Shown: piece after piece, positions 42,026 to 50,675 of the stretch
Layout of the letters: each line of letters begins with the position of its first letter
How positions within the stretch are numbered: position 1 is the stretch's first letter
NCBI GenBank assembly: GCA_045613545.1
Contig: JAZLBD010000008.1
Span: forward strand, 1-61,037
Length of the DNA stretch: 61,037 bases
DNA from: Scatosoma sp045613545
GTDB taxonomy: Bacteria; Bacillota; Clostridia; Christensenellales; Borkfalkiaceae
Direction: 5' to 3'
The notes under the pieces: model-generated
What the model saw: the letters and a program-made list of their open reading frames with translations, nothing else
The model's database searches: none
What the model was told of the DNA's origin: nothing
Position numbers and translations under genes: made by a program

Positions 42026-43078
42026 ATGACGACAATCACCAAGACGCTGTTTGACAAACTTCCCGACGGGAGAGAGGTGCACGCGTACCGTTTCGAGGAC
42101 GGGAACGCGAGCGCGACCGTTCTTTCCTACGGCGGTATTTTGCAAAGCATCGTCGTTCCCGATAAAGACGGCAACCCGACCGACGTATTGCTCGGCTACG
42201 ACAATATAGCGGGGTATATCAACAACGACGGCTACATCGGCGCACTCATCGGTCGCTTCGGCAACCGTATCGAAAAGGGACGTTTCGTGATCGACGGCGT
42301 GGAATACAACCTCTACAACAACGACCGTGGCAACCATTTGCACGGCGGGAAAGAGGGGTTTGACTCTAAAATTTGGGACGTGACGATCGATGGCGATCGA
42401 CTCGTTTTGCGGTATCTTTCCAAGGACGGCGAGGAAAATTACCCGGGGAATTTGGACGTGACGGTCGTTTATACCTTCCGCAACCAAACGCTCACGATCG
42501 ACTATACGGCGGTATCCGATAAGAAGACGGTGATCAACCTCACCAATCACGCGTATTTCAATATGAACGGAGCAGGGAGCGGTTCGATTTTGGATCACAC
42601 CCTCTACTTCGACGCGCCCTATATCACGCCGACGGATGAAAATTTGATTCCGCACGGGCAGTTCCGTCCCGTAGAAAATACCTACTTTGATTTCACGAAG
42701 CCTACGACGCTTCGTAAAGGGGACGAGCATAAAGAGGAAGATATCGACTTGAAACAAGGCGGGGGCTACGATCATTGCTTCGTCTTGCGTGAGGGCAGAG
42801 ACCAAACGACTCCTTGTTGTACCCTCGTTGGCGATAAGAGTGGGATCGTGATGGATTGCTATACCGATCTTCCCGCGATTCAACTCTATGCAGGAAACGG
42901 GCTTAATCAAGACGGCAAGGGAGGTCATTACGGCCGTTGCGGTGCGCTTTGCTTGGAAACGGAAGATATCCCCAACAACGTAAACGTGCCTGCGTATGCT
43001 AAGTACGGCTCTTCGATTTACGAGGCGGGGAAAGTGTATCACACCGTGACTTCCTACGCCTTCTCAACGAAAAAATAA
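42026..43078 (+). CDS. galM: Galactose mutarotase (aldose 1-epimerase)
   Basis: 350 aa. IGRFGNRIEKGRF, the catalytic His region in NLTNHAYFNMNG, and the Glu near ALCLETEDIPN are in place. Interconverts alpha and beta anomers of aldoses. ATG 42026 is nine bases after AAGGAG; an in-frame ATG at 42020 is only about three bases from it and less likely. trpS follows 12 bases after the stop. Confidence 0.95.
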   Translation: MTTITKTLFDKLPDGREVHAYRFEDGNASATVLSYGGILQSIVVPDKDGNPTDVLLGYDNIAGYINNDGYIGALIGRFGNRIEKGRFVIDGVEYNLYNNDRGNHLHGGKEGFDSKIWDVTIDGDRLVLRYLSKDGEENYPGNLDVTVVYTFRNQTLTIDYTAVSDKKTVINLTNHAYFNMNGAGSGSILDHTLYFDAPYITPTDENLIPHGQFRPVENTYFDFTKPTTLRKGDEHKEEDIDLKQGGGYDHCFVLREGRDQTTPCCTLVGDKSGIVMDCYTDLPAIQLYAGNGLNQDGKGGHYGRCGALCLETEDIPNNVNVPAYAKYGSSIYEAGKVYHTVTSYAFSTKK

Positions 43079-43090
43079 GAAGGAAATTCT

Positions 43091-44134
43091 ATGAAAAACA
43101 TTATTTTGACGGGCGATAGACCGTCTGGGAAATTGCATATTGGACATTACGTCGGCTCGCTCAAGCGTAGAGTAGAACTGCAAAATAGCGGAAACTACGA
43201 TAAGATTTATATTATGATCGCCGACGCGCAAGCGCTCACCGACAACTTCGATAACCCCGAAAAAGTACGCGCGAATATCACGGAAGTGGCGCTCGATTAT
43301 TTGGCTTGCGGATTAGATCCCCAAAAATCGACGATTTTCGTGCAATCGCACGTGGCGGAGCTTACCGAACTTACGTTCTACTATATGAATTTGGTCACTC
43401 TTTCCCGTTTGGAACGCAATCCGACCGTCAAAGCGGAAATTAAGCAAAAGAATTTCGAGCTTTCCTTGCCGATGGGATTTTTGACTTACCCCGTGTCGCA
43501 GGCGGCGGATATTACCGCGTTTAAGGCAAATACCGTGCCCGTTGGGGAAGATCAACTTCCTATGATCGAACAAACGCGCGAAATTGTGCGCAGTTTTAAC
43601 GGATTGTACGGCGAAACGCTCGTAGAACCCAAAGCGGTGTTGCCCACGAACAAGTCTTGCTTGCGCCTCCCTGGTACGGACGGTATGGCTAAGATGAGCA
43701 AATCGCTCGGAAACTGCATCTATTTGTCCGACCCTCCCGAAGTCATCCAACAAAAGGTTATGGGAATGTATACCGACCCCAACCATATCAAGGTGACAGA
43801 TCCCGGCAACACGAAAGACAACCCGACGTTTATTTATTTGGAAGCGTTTGCTTCAGACGAGCATTTTGCGAAATATTTGCCCGAATATAAGAATTTGGAC
43901 GAATTGAAAGCGCATTACGAACGCGGAGGTCTCGGCGATATGAAAGTCAAGCGGTTCTTAAACGTCGTGATGCAAGAAACGTTAGAGCCGATCCGCGCGA
44001 GAAGAGAGGAGCTCGCCAAGGATATCCCTGCGATTTGGGAAATGCTTAAAAAGGGGAGCGAAGAGGCGAAAACGGTCGCCGCACAAACCCTTTTGGAAGT
44101 GAAAAAGGCAATGAAAATCAATTATTTCGAATGA
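43091..44134 (+). CDS. trpS: Tryptophanyl-tRNA synthetase
   Basis: 347 aa class I synthetase. HIGH at 16-19 (KLHIGHYVG) and KMSKS in MAKMSKSLGN. Transcribed with galM. No T-box leader was found upstream; the gap is 12 bases. Confidence 0.97.
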   Translation: MKNIILTGDRPSGKLHIGHYVGSLKRRVELQNSGNYDKIYIMIADAQALTDNFDNPEKVRANITEVALDYLACGLDPQKSTIFVQSHVAELTELTFYYMNLVTLSRLERNPTVKAEIKQKNFELSLPMGFLTYPVSQAADITAFKANTVPVGEDQLPMIEQTREIVRSFNGLYGETLVEPKAVLPTNKSCLRLPGTDGMAKMSKSLGNCIYLSDPPEVIQQKVMGMYTDPNHIKVTDPGNTKDNPTFIYLEAFASDEHFAKYLPEYKNLDELKAHYERGGLGDMKVKRFLNVVMQETLEPIRARREELAKDIPAIWEMLKKGSEEAKTVAAQTLLEVKKAMKINYFE

Positions 44135-44138
44135 GGAA

Positions 44139-44170
44139 AAATCCTACCGAGAAGGTAGGATTTTTTTTGC
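44139..44170 (+). terminator. Terminator of galM-trpS
   Basis: Stem AAATCCTACC/GGTAGGATTT with an eight-T run. Confidence 0.9.
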
Positions 44171-44204
44171 AAAAAGAATCGCCTGCCGTTTTCCCGACAG
44201 GCGA
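44171..44204 (-). terminator. Terminator of rubrerythrin
   Basis: Stem TCGCCTG/CAGGCGA (44179-44185 with 44198-44204), followed on the minus strand by TTCTTTTT. Confidence 0.75.
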
Positions 44205-44222
44205 TAAGCATCTATTCAAAAA

Positions 44223-44768
44223 TTACTTCTTGAAATATCTGTTTAAGAGACCCTCGAACCCTTTTCCGTGACGAGCTTCGTCGCGCGCCATTTCGTGAAC
44301 GGTGTCGTGAATAGCGTCAAGTCCAAGTTCTTTTGCTTTTTTAGCAATATCCACTTTGCCTTGCGTTGCGCCGAATTCCGCGTCTACGCGAAGCTCTAAA
44401 TTCTTCTTAGTGGAAGGGGTGACCACTTCGCCCAAAAGTTCCGCAAATTTGCAAGCGTGTTCCGCTTCTTCCCAAGCGGCGAGCTTATAGAATTCGCCGA
44501 TTTCAGGATAGCCCTCGCGGATTGCTACTCTCGCCATCGCAAGATACATACCCACTTCCGTGCATTCGCCCGTGAAGTTCATTCTAAGCCCTTCTTTGAT
44601 CTCTTCGGGGACGGAAGGATCTTGCGCCACGCCGATTACGTGTTCCGCCGCCCAAGTTCTCTCCGTCATTTCTTCAAACTTCGAAGCGGGAGCTTTACAA
44701 ATAGGGCAAGTTTCGGGCGCGTTGTCGCCTTCGTGAACGTATCCGCATAATTTACATACAAATTTCAT
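44223..44768 (-). CDS. Reverse rubrerythrin
   Basis: 181 aa. Unlike classical rubrerythrin, the rubredoxin domain is at the N-terminus (C5, C8, C21, C24) and the four-helix di-iron domain follows, with EExEH in AAWEEAEHACKF and DEARH in ARDEARHGKGF. Reverse rubrerythrins of clostridia reduce hydrogen peroxide and give oxygen tolerance. AAAGAGGT precedes the ATG. It has a strong promoter of its own. Confidence 0.95.
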   Translation of the reverse strand: MKFVCKLCGYVHEGDNAPETCPICKAPASKFEEMTERTWAAEHVIGVAQDPSVPEEIKEGLRMNFTGECTEVGMYLAMARVAIREGYPEIGEFYKLAAWEEAEHACKFAELLGEVVTPSTKKNLELRVDAEFGATQGKVDIAKKAKELGLDAIHDTVHEMARDEARHGKGFEGLLNRYFKK

Positions 44769-44822
44769 TTTTTTTACCTCTTTCAAATATATTTTTCGGG
44801 TCATTCGACCTTTCTTATTGAT

Positions 44823-44851
44823 ATTATATCCTAATAAAGAGCATTTGTCAA
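44823..44851 (-). promoter_or_regulatory. Promoter of rubrerythrin
   Basis: Minus-strand TTGACA (44846-44851), 17 bases, TATAAT (44823-44828), about 55 bases before the start codon. Confidence 0.8.
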
Positions 44852-44900
44852 GAGAAAAAAGGTATATTTTTATAAATTTTTTGAAGGAAATATAAATTTT

Positions 44901-45893
44901 TTAATGGAAAGGATAAGAATGATCGGGGTTGCTTTCAAATTTTCCGTACACCTCGTTGACGTGGCAAGAATAGGCGAAGAAAGCGTTATATTTTTTGAGG
45001 ATTTTCAAAAACTCGCCGATTTGCCGTTTGCGGACGATACAAAGGAGCAAGGTTTTATCGCTATGGGTATACATACCTTCCGCGCGGACGGTGGTCACCC
45101 CTCTGCCGAGCGTATACATCAAATCTTTTGCAAGTTCCTCCGCTTGCGTGGTGATAATTTCAAATTTATAACCGCTTTTAATCCCTCGGAGCATAAAATC
45201 GACTACGATATCGGAAATGAAGATATTGCAAAGGGTGGAAAATACGGGATTGATGCCCGAGCGATAGACGAAGAAACTCAAACCGACGACGGAAGCGTCT
45301 AAGATAAAGGTAAACCACGCGAGGTGCGTTGCGGGTTTGAATTTTTTAATGAGGGCGGTGATGGCAAAAGTTCCTCCCGACGCGCCGAAACGGCGGAGCA
45401 TAAGAGAAAAGCCGAATCCTGAAATCGCGCCCACGCCGAGGGCGGCAAAAACGAGGTTGTTTCCCTGCTCGTAGCAAGGGTCGCCAGGGAGAGCGCCGTA
45501 ATAATCCAAGACGCCGTTGGAATGAAGCTCTTTTAATATAAAGAGAATAAGGGCTTGTAAAACGAGATAAAGGGAAAGCATAATTCCCGTTTTTCGGCTA
45601 ACGAATATAGCGACGAGAAGGAAAATAGGAAGATTTAAGAGGAGCATAAAAAAACTCATAACTCCCGTGATATCACTATCGCCGGAAAAGAGAAACGCGC
45701 CCATAGACGCCAAACCGGAAACGCCACCGGGGGCGAAGTGGTTGTAGTTTGCAAAGTAGTAAAGGGGGATAGCGACGAGACAAGCGGACAAAAAACAGGT
45801 GAGAACGTCCACGAAAATGGTGGAAAAACGCACATCGTCTTTGCACGGTTGCGGTTTGGGAATAGAAAAGGGGTCAGATGATTTCGTTGACAT
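44901..45893 (-). CDS. YitT family membrane protein (DUF161/DUF2179)
   Basis: 330 aa. Five or six membrane spans (residues about 30-225; NHFAPGGVSGLA and GASGGTFAITALIKKF are family-typical), then a soluble DUF2179 domain with VTTVRAEGMYTHSDKTLLLCIVRKRQ. Function is unknown; some homologues affect transport or sporulation. AAGAGGCGATT precedes the ATG, and a CATAGAAT box is 36 bases upstream. Confidence 0.93.
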   Translation of the reverse strand: MSTKSSDPFSIPKPQPCKDDVRFSTIFVDVLTCFLSACLVAIPLYYFANYNHFAPGGVSGLASMGAFLFSGDSDITGVMSFFMLLLNLPIFLLVAIFVSRKTGIMLSLYLVLQALILFILKELHSNGVLDYYGALPGDPCYEQGNNLVFAALGVGAISGFGFSLMLRRFGASGGTFAITALIKKFKPATHLAWFTFILDASVVGLSFFVYRSGINPVFSTLCNIFISDIVVDFMLRGIKSGYKFEIITTQAEELAKDLMYTLGRGVTTVRAEGMYTHSDKTLLLCIVRKRQIGEFLKILKKYNAFFAYSCHVNEVYGKFESNPDHSYPFH

Positions 45894-46061
45894 AATCGCC
45901 TCTTAAAATAAATAATATATTTGCTACGATTCTATGATAATACTTTTTTTGTGAAAACACAAGTAAATCAGAGCAAAAAATCGTTGGATTTTTTCGTTTA
46001 TAAGAAAAATATAAATCAAAAAAATAAATACAAAAAGCGGAAAAATACACGCTAAAAAAGT

Positions 46062-46090
46062 TTGACAAAGAACAATAAAAGTGCTATACT
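46062..46090 (+). promoter_or_regulatory. Promoter of tRNA-Val
   Basis: TTGACA (46062-46067), 17 bases, TATACT (46085-46090). Confidence 0.85.
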
Positions 46091-46109
46091 TTAGCCATAT
46101 CGTTGAAAC

Positions 46110-46186
46110 GGTCTCGTAGCTCAGTTGGTTAGAGCGCATGCTTCACATGCATGAGGTCCAGAGTTCGAGTCTCTGCGAGACCACCA
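46110..46186 (+). tRNA. tRNA-Val (anticodon CAC)
   Basis: 77 nt with encoded CCA. Perfect acceptor stem GGTCTCG/CGAGACC, anticodon stem CATGC/GCATG closing loop TTCACAT, so anticodon CAC reading GUG. Promoter and terminator flank it. Confidence 0.95.
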
Positions 46187-46188
46187 AA

Positions 46189-46216
46189 AGCACCCCTTTT
46201 GCGGGTGCTTATTTTT
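46189..46216 (+). terminator. Terminator of tRNA-Val
   Basis: Stem AAGCACCC/GGGTGCTT (46189-46196 with 46203-46210) then ATTTTT. Confidence 0.88.
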
Positions 46217-46264
46217 GTAGGAAACGGAGGCGAGGGAAAAATTCTCACTCTTTCTTTTTTTTAC

Positions 46265-46293
46265 TTGCTTTTTCTCCGTTTTTTTGTTATACT
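46265..46293 (+). promoter_or_regulatory. Promoter of dut-trmB
   Basis: TTGCTT (46265-46270), 17 bases, TATACT (46288-46293). Confidence 0.7.
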
Positions 46294-46339
46294 ATAAAAA
46301 GCAAAATAAAAGGGTTTTTGCCCGAAAGAGGATAAGCAT

Positions 46340-46780
46340 ATGATAAAAGTTTCCGTAAAGAAATTAAGCGAAAAAGCGGTTTTGCCCAAATACGGCTCTG
46401 CTTACGCCGCAGGAGCGGATTTATACGCGATTGAAGAGGGCGAAGTGACGATTATGCCGGGGGAAACGAAACTTATTCACACCGGTCTTTCGATGGAGAT
46501 CCCCGAGGGTTACGCAGGCCTTATTTACGCGAGAAGCGGACTTGCTTCCAAGCGTGGGCTTGCACCAGCAAACAAAGTCGGGGTTGTTGACGCGGATTAT
46601 CGCGGGGAAATTATGGTCGCTTTGCATAATCATTCCAATCTTCCGCAAACGATCGAGGAGGGCGAACGGATCGCGCAACTCGTCATCGCGCCCTTTTTAC
46701 AAGTGGAATACGAAGAGACGGACGAGCTTTCGGACACCGTCCGTGGCGTAGGCGGTTTTGGTAGTACGGGGAAGGTATAA
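46340..46780 (+). CDS. dut: dUTP diphosphatase
   Basis: 146 aa trimeric dUTPase with all five motifs: GADLYA, ARSGLASKRGL, GVVDADYRGE, GERIAQLVI and the C-terminal arm RGVGGFGSTG. Removes dUTP to protect DNA. trmB follows after three bases. Confidence 0.97.
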   Translation: MIKVSVKKLSEKAVLPKYGSAYAAGADLYAIEEGEVTIMPGETKLIHTGLSMEIPEGYAGLIYARSGLASKRGLAPANKVGVVDADYRGEIMVALHNHSNLPQTIEEGERIAQLVIAPFLQVEYEETDELSDTVRGVGGFGSTGKV

Positions 46781-46783
46781 TGT

Positions 46784-47476
46784 ATGTCGATGCGAATGAG
46801 GAAGAAGCGCAACTTTGACGAGCGCATGCTCGCTTGCCAAGACTTGTTGCTAGCGCGTGGGACGAACGGGATTTTGAATATGCGAGAGGCGGCGGAAAGT
46901 TTTCGCGCGCTCGTGGATTTTTCGGAAATTTTTGGGAACGAGAATCCCGTGTATTTGGAAATCGGTTGCGGGAAAGGCGGATTTATATGCGAGCTTGCAA
47001 AGGCGCACCCCAACCTCAATTTTATCGCGCTTGAAAAAATGAGCAACGTCGTTTTAACGGCGCTCGAGAGGGTAAGAGCGGAAAAGATCCCCAACGTACG
47101 GTTTTTGAATATTCGCGCGGAATGTTTGGCGTGCTATATTCCCGAAAATTCGCTTTCGGGAATCTATTTGAATTTCTCGACCCCGCTTCCCAAACTCGGC
47201 TACGCGAACCAACGCCTCACGCATAGGAGTTTTTTGACGGTGTATAAAACCCTCCTTAAAAACGGTGGAAAAATTATCCAAAAGACGGATAACCGTGATT
47301 TCTTTGACTTTTCGTTGGAAGAATATAAGACGTGCGGTTTCGGTCTTGAAAACGTCGATTACGACCTCCATAAAGACGGAAATCCCGCTTGGAATATCGT
47401 CACGGAATACGAGCAAAAGTGGGTAGAGGGCGGATTGCCGATTCATCGCGTGGAGGCGGTTTGTAAAAAAGAATAA
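46784..47476 (+). CDS. trmB: tRNA (guanine-N7-)-methyltransferase with altered signature motif
   Basis: 230 aa. SAM-binding EIGCGKGG (59-66), FIALEK acidic strand end, TDNRDFFDFSLE and TEYEQKW fit TrmB, which makes m7G46 in tRNA. The near-invariant DPWPK motif is instead STPLPK (T133 and L135 replace Asp and Trp), so activity or substrate contact may differ. GGGGAAGG lies upstream of the start within the end of dut. Confidence 0.9.
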   Translation: MSMRMRKKRNFDERMLACQDLLLARGTNGILNMREAAESFRALVDFSEIFGNENPVYLEIGCGKGGFICELAKAHPNLNFIALEKMSNVVLTALERVRAEKIPNVRFLNIRAECLACYIPENSLSGIYLNFSTPLPKLGYANQRLTHRSFLTVYKTLLKNGGKIIQKTDNRDFFDFSLEEYKTCGFGLENVDYDLHKDGNPAWNIVTEYEQKWVEGGLPIHRVEAVCKKE

Positions 47477-47483
47477 AAAACCG

Positions 47484-47512
47484 TTGACTTTTAGGCGGTG
47501 TTGTGATAAACT
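47484..47512 (+). promoter_or_regulatory. Promoter of the ABC importer operon
   Basis: TTGACT (47484-47489), 17 bases, TAAACT (47507-47512). Confidence 0.65.
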
Positions 47513-47527
47513 ATGCAAGGAAATGAG

Positions 47528-47568
47528 TCCAAAGCAAGGAACGATGAAAAATCGATTCTTGCTTTGGA
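47528..47568 (+). promoter_or_regulatory. Leader hairpin of the ABC importer operon
   Basis: 11-bp perfect outer stem TCCAAAGCAAG/CTTGCTTTGGA with an inner CGAT/ATCG stem, ending 11 bases before AAAAGGAG. With no T-run it is not a simple terminator. It could stabilise or regulate the mRNA. Confidence 0.6.
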
Positions 47569-47587
47569 TATAAAAAAGGAGTAACTT

Positions 47588-48631
47588 ATGAAAGAATTTT
47601 TGAAAAAGATTTTGGCAAGCGTGTTGGCGTGTATGACCGTTTTCGCGTTGGCTTCGTGCAACAGCGGAAAGGACGACGGCGATTTTACCGCTAGAATTTA
47701 CGTGCCGGACGGTGCGCCCGCGCTCTCTCTTGCAAAACTTATGCACGACGAAGAGGAACATTGCGATTTCAACGTGGTTTCCGCGGAAGTCATCACTTCC
47801 AAAGTGACGGGAACAAAACCCGACGCGGATCTTTGCGTGCTTCCTTTGAACATTGCAAGCAAAGTGATCGGCGACGGCGAAAATTATACGATGCTCGGCA
47901 CGGTCACGCACGGGAATTTGTATTTGATTTCCACGAACCCCAAACAATACACTTCGGCTAGCCAAATCGCCACTCTTAGCCAAACGGGGGCGATCGGGAC
48001 GATTCAACTCAATAACGTGCCCGGGCTTGTACTTCGTTCGCTTTTGTACGATAACGATCGTGGGGTGAACTTGGATTATAGGTATCCTAGCACGAATAAC
48101 GAAATTTTCGTGGGAGAAGTTTCCCCCGCGGAGATAAGCCCGACCCTTACGTTAGCAAACGGAACTCTTCCTGCACACTTCTTCTTAGTGGCAGAACCGC
48201 TTGCAAGCGCAAAAGTGAAAGCGACGGCTAACACGGCGAATCCTTTCCATATCGTAGGCGATATGCAAGCATTGTACGGCGACGGAACGGGCTTCCCGCA
48301 AGCCGTACTCGTGGTGAAAAACGACTTCTTGCAAGAACACGAAGACTGGGTTCAAACGTTTATGACGAAAGTACAAGACTCCGCAACTTGGGTGAAAACG
48401 GCGGATATTCAAACGGTTTGCACTGCGATTGCCGTAAACTTGTTGGACGGCGCAGAGCCCGTGTTTAAGGTTGCAAACTTGACGAGCGACGTGATCGAAA
48501 GATGCAACGTTCGTTTCGTGGACGCGCAAACGGATAAGGCGAGAATTCAAGCATTTTTGGAAAAGATGGCGATCATTGACTCAAACGCCGTTGGAACGCT
48601 CGCAGATAAATTCTTCTACGATGCAAACTGA
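47588..48631 (+). CDS. ABC transporter substrate-binding lipoprotein (NMT1/SsuA-like)
   Basis: 347 aa. Lipoprotein signal with lipobox LASC (C24). The body resembles periplasmic-binding proteins of the NMT1/nitrate-sulfonate-taurine/thiamine-precursor group (DGAPALSLAKL; LPLNIASKVI; GTIQLNNVPGLVLRSLL). The ligand cannot be deduced. First gene of a binding protein-permease-ATPase set. Confidence 0.9.
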   Translation: MKEFLKKILASVLACMTVFALASCNSGKDDGDFTARIYVPDGAPALSLAKLMHDEEEHCDFNVVSAEVITSKVTGTKPDADLCVLPLNIASKVIGDGENYTMLGTVTHGNLYLISTNPKQYTSASQIATLSQTGAIGTIQLNNVPGLVLRSLLYDNDRGVNLDYRYPSTNNEIFVGEVSPAEISPTLTLANGTLPAHFFLVAEPLASAKVKATANTANPFHIVGDMQALYGDGTGFPQAVLVVKNDFLQEHEDWVQTFMTKVQDSATWVKTADIQTVCTAIAVNLLDGAEPVFKVANLTSDVIERCNVRFVDAQTDKARIQAFLEKMAIIDSNAVGTLADKFFYDAN

Positions 48632-48637
48632 TGTAAT

Positions 48638-49414
48638 ATGACGCAAACAACCAAACAAATGATACAAAAAGCAGGCAAACGTGCGGTGTTTTTCATCGCA
48701 TACGCTTGCTTTTTCGTCTTTTTTTGGTGGGTACTTGCTTCGTCGATTGCAAACGAATACGTATTTCCGTCTTTTTCCGACGTATGGAAGGATACGGGAA
48801 CGCTCCTATTGGAAAGGGAATTTTACTTGTCTTTTGCAAGCACTTTGTTGCGATGCGTAAGGGTATGTGCCGTTTCTTTTCTCTTGGCTTGCGTGGTGGC
48901 GGTGCTTGCGTTTTTGTATCCGCTATTCCAAAAAATCGTCGCGCCGATCGTCACGATCGTGCGCTCCCTTCCCACGATGGCGATTATGGTGATGATCCTT
49001 ATTTGGTCGAATCCCTCCGACGCGCCCGTGGTCATCGGTTTTTTGGCGCTATTTCCCATGCTTTACACGGGGATCTATTCGGCGCTTTGCACGGTAAACC
49101 CCAAACTTATCGAAATGTGTAAGGTGTACAACGTTCCTTTGAAAAAACGTATTTTTAGTATGTTTTTGCCCCTTTCCTTACCTACGATTTTGCGTACGGT
49201 GGGGGCGTCTTGCGCCTTTTCCGTCAAGCTTATCGTATCGGCGGAGGTGATGGCGCGCACCTATATTTCCATCGGTGGAATGGTGAATTATGCTCAGTCG
49301 TATTTGATGATTCCGCGTATGTTTTCTATTACCATTCTCGTGGTGCTGGTGGGGGTATTGACGGAACTTTTGTTTATCTTCCTCGCCTCGCTTGCGGAAA
49401 GGAGAATGCGATGA
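48638..49414 (+). CDS. ABC transporter permease (SsuC/ThiX-like)
   Basis: 258 aa, six membrane spans, with the cytoplasmic EAA-type loop around LIEMCKVYNVPLKKRIFSMF that docks the ATPase. Partner of the preceding binding protein and following ATPase. The gap to the former is six bases; the stop overlaps the ATPase start (ATGA). Confidence 0.93.
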   Translation: MTQTTKQMIQKAGKRAVFFIAYACFFVFFWWVLASSIANEYVFPSFSDVWKDTGTLLLEREFYLSFASTLLRCVRVCAVSFLLACVVAVLAFLYPLFQKIVAPIVTIVRSLPTMAIMVMILIWSNPSDAPVVIGFLALFPMLYTGIYSALCTVNPKLIEMCKVYNVPLKKRIFSMFLPLSLPTILRTVGASCAFSVKLIVSAEVMARTYISIGGMVNYAQSYLMIPRMFSITILVVLVGVLTELLFIFLASLAERRMR

Positions 49415-50094
49415 ATTTGCGACAAATTAAAAAAGCATACGAAAAGCAGGTGGTTTTCGACGGCTTGGATTTGGAGATTCAAGAAGGGGAAATCTTGTGC
49501 GTTTTAGGGGAGTCCGGCGGTGGAAAAACCACGCTACTTCATATTTTAGCAGGATTGATCCCTTTTGAGGGGAGCAAAGAAAACGTACCGAAAGATATTT
49601 CGTATATTTTCCAAGAAACTCGAATTTTGCCCCATATGACCGTACGTCAAAACTTGCAGTTTATCGGTGGCTCGGAAGAAAAGATAGAGGAAGTATTGAC
49701 GTCGGTGGAGATGGCGGATAAAAGCCATAAAAGACCGCCCGAACTTTCGGGGGGCGAAAAACAAAGGGTCGCGATTGCGCGCGCCTTTTGCGTGGGTTTT
49801 TCTTTGATTTTAATGGACGAACCGTTCTCTTCCCTCGATACGGCGCTCAAGATTCGCTTAATCCAAGCGTTTGCGTCGTTATGGGAGCAAAAAAAGAGCG
49901 AGGGGGAAAGACCCACTGCGGTATTCGTCACGCACGACGTAGAAGAGGCGCTTGCGATCGCCGATCGGATTGTCGTGTTGAAAAAAGGGGAAATTTGCTT
50001 TGATCGAAGAGTGGAACGTTCGACGTTCCCCTCGGCGTATCTCGCGCCCACCCCGTTACGGGAAGAAATCTTAAAAGCGTTAGACGTAAAATAA
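49411..50094 (+). CDS. ABC transporter ATP-binding protein (SsuB/ThiY-operon type)
   Basis: 227 aa. Walker A GESGGGKT (33-40), Q-loop FQETRILPHM, signature LSGGEKQR, Walker B LILMDEPF and switch His in VTHDVEEAL. ATG 49411 overlaps the permease stop and has AAAGGAG upstream. Powers the importer. Confidence 0.95.
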   Translation: MNLRQIKKAYEKQVVFDGLDLEIQEGEILCVLGESGGGKTTLLHILAGLIPFEGSKENVPKDISYIFQETRILPHMTVRQNLQFIGGSEEKIEEVLTSVEMADKSHKRPPELSGGEKQRVAIARAFCVGFSLILMDEPFSSLDTALKIRLIQAFASLWEQKKSEGERPTAVFVTHDVEEALAIADRIVVLKKGEICFDRRVERSTFPSAYLAPTPLREEILKALDVK

Positions 50095-50109
50095 AAAGGA
50101 GAAAAAATT

Positions 50110-50559
50110 ATGAAAAAGAAAGATCAATGGATCACGGCTATCGGATACATCGCGATCGGCGTTATGTGCCTTGTATTCCGCGCGGCTTTACTCAACTGGC
50201 TTATGACGGTGGCAGGCATCGTACTTATCGTGCTCGGCGTGATGAATATCCTCAAAAAGGACTATCCGCAAGCGGTGGGTCAACTTGTCGTCGGGCTTTT
50301 AATCATTCTTGGCGGATGGTTGTTTGTTGAGCTTATGTTGATTGTTTTGGGTGTGCTCGTGCTTGTGAGCGGATTGCAAACCCTGTTTACGTCAAAAAGG
50401 AAATTGACGCCGAAAGAATGGGCGACGACCATCGTCACGATCGTGTTCGGCGCGTTCCTTATCGTCAGTAAATGGGTTATGCTCGACTGGATATTTATTA
50501 TCATCGGCGTATTGATCATCGCCGAGGGCGTTTTGCGACTCGTAGAGAAAAAGAAATAA
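50110..50559 (+). CDS. DUF308 / HdeD-like small membrane protein
   Basis: 149 aa, six short membrane spans arranged as repeated pairs (GIVLIVLGVMNIL, IVLGVLVLVSGLQTLF, IIIGVLIIAEGVLRLV), typical of DUF308/HdeD. Function unknown, sometimes stress-linked. It follows the ATPase by 15 bases with AAAAGGAG, likely co-transcribed. Confidence 0.88.
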   Translation: MKKKDQWITAIGYIAIGVMCLVFRAALLNWLMTVAGIVLIVLGVMNILKKDYPQAVGQLVVGLLIILGGWLFVELMLIVLGVLVLVSGLQTLFTSKRKLTPKEWATTIVTIVFGAFLIVSKWVMLDWIFIIIGVLIIAEGVLRLVEKKK

Positions 50560-50573
50560 AATATCACCAAAAC

Positions 50574-50602
50574 AAAAAGGAATGGCGCGCCATTCCTTTT
50601 TT
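50574..50602. terminator. Perfect palindromic bidirectional terminator
   Basis: A 28-base perfect palindrome centred on 50587/50588, A-run on the left and T-run on the right. Ends the ABC operon and, on the minus strand, the AraC remnant. Confidence 0.9.
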
Positions 50603-50608
50603 CGTTTG

Positions 50609-50674
50609 CTATTTTTTGATACGATTGAATTTTTTATACTGCAACGGGGTGCAACCGACTTGTTTTTTGAAACA
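50609..50674 (-). pseudogene. C-terminal fragment of an AraC family regulator
   Basis: Only the last ~22 codons remain: CFKKQVGCTPLQYKKFNRIK then stop. FKKQxGxTPLQYK is the hallmark end of the second AraC helix-turn-helix. Upstream on the minus strand the homology stops abruptly at about 50675, where an aldolase fragment on the other strand begins. Confidence 0.8.
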
Positions 50675-50675
50675 C

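Noticed and set aside
41927..43042. Long (371-codon) open frame antisense to galM
   Set aside because: It mirrors galM exactly and lacks a ribosome site; galM has all catalytic motifs.
43079..43090. T-box leaders for trpS and tyrS
   Set aside because: The gaps upstream (12 bases for trpS, about 30 transcribed bases for tyrS) are too short and lack the T-box sequence.
47513..47587. Riboswitch in the ABC importer leader (thiamine, purine or similar)
   Set aside because: Only a simple hairpin is present; none of the conserved cores I know is visible and the leader is too short for a TPP element.
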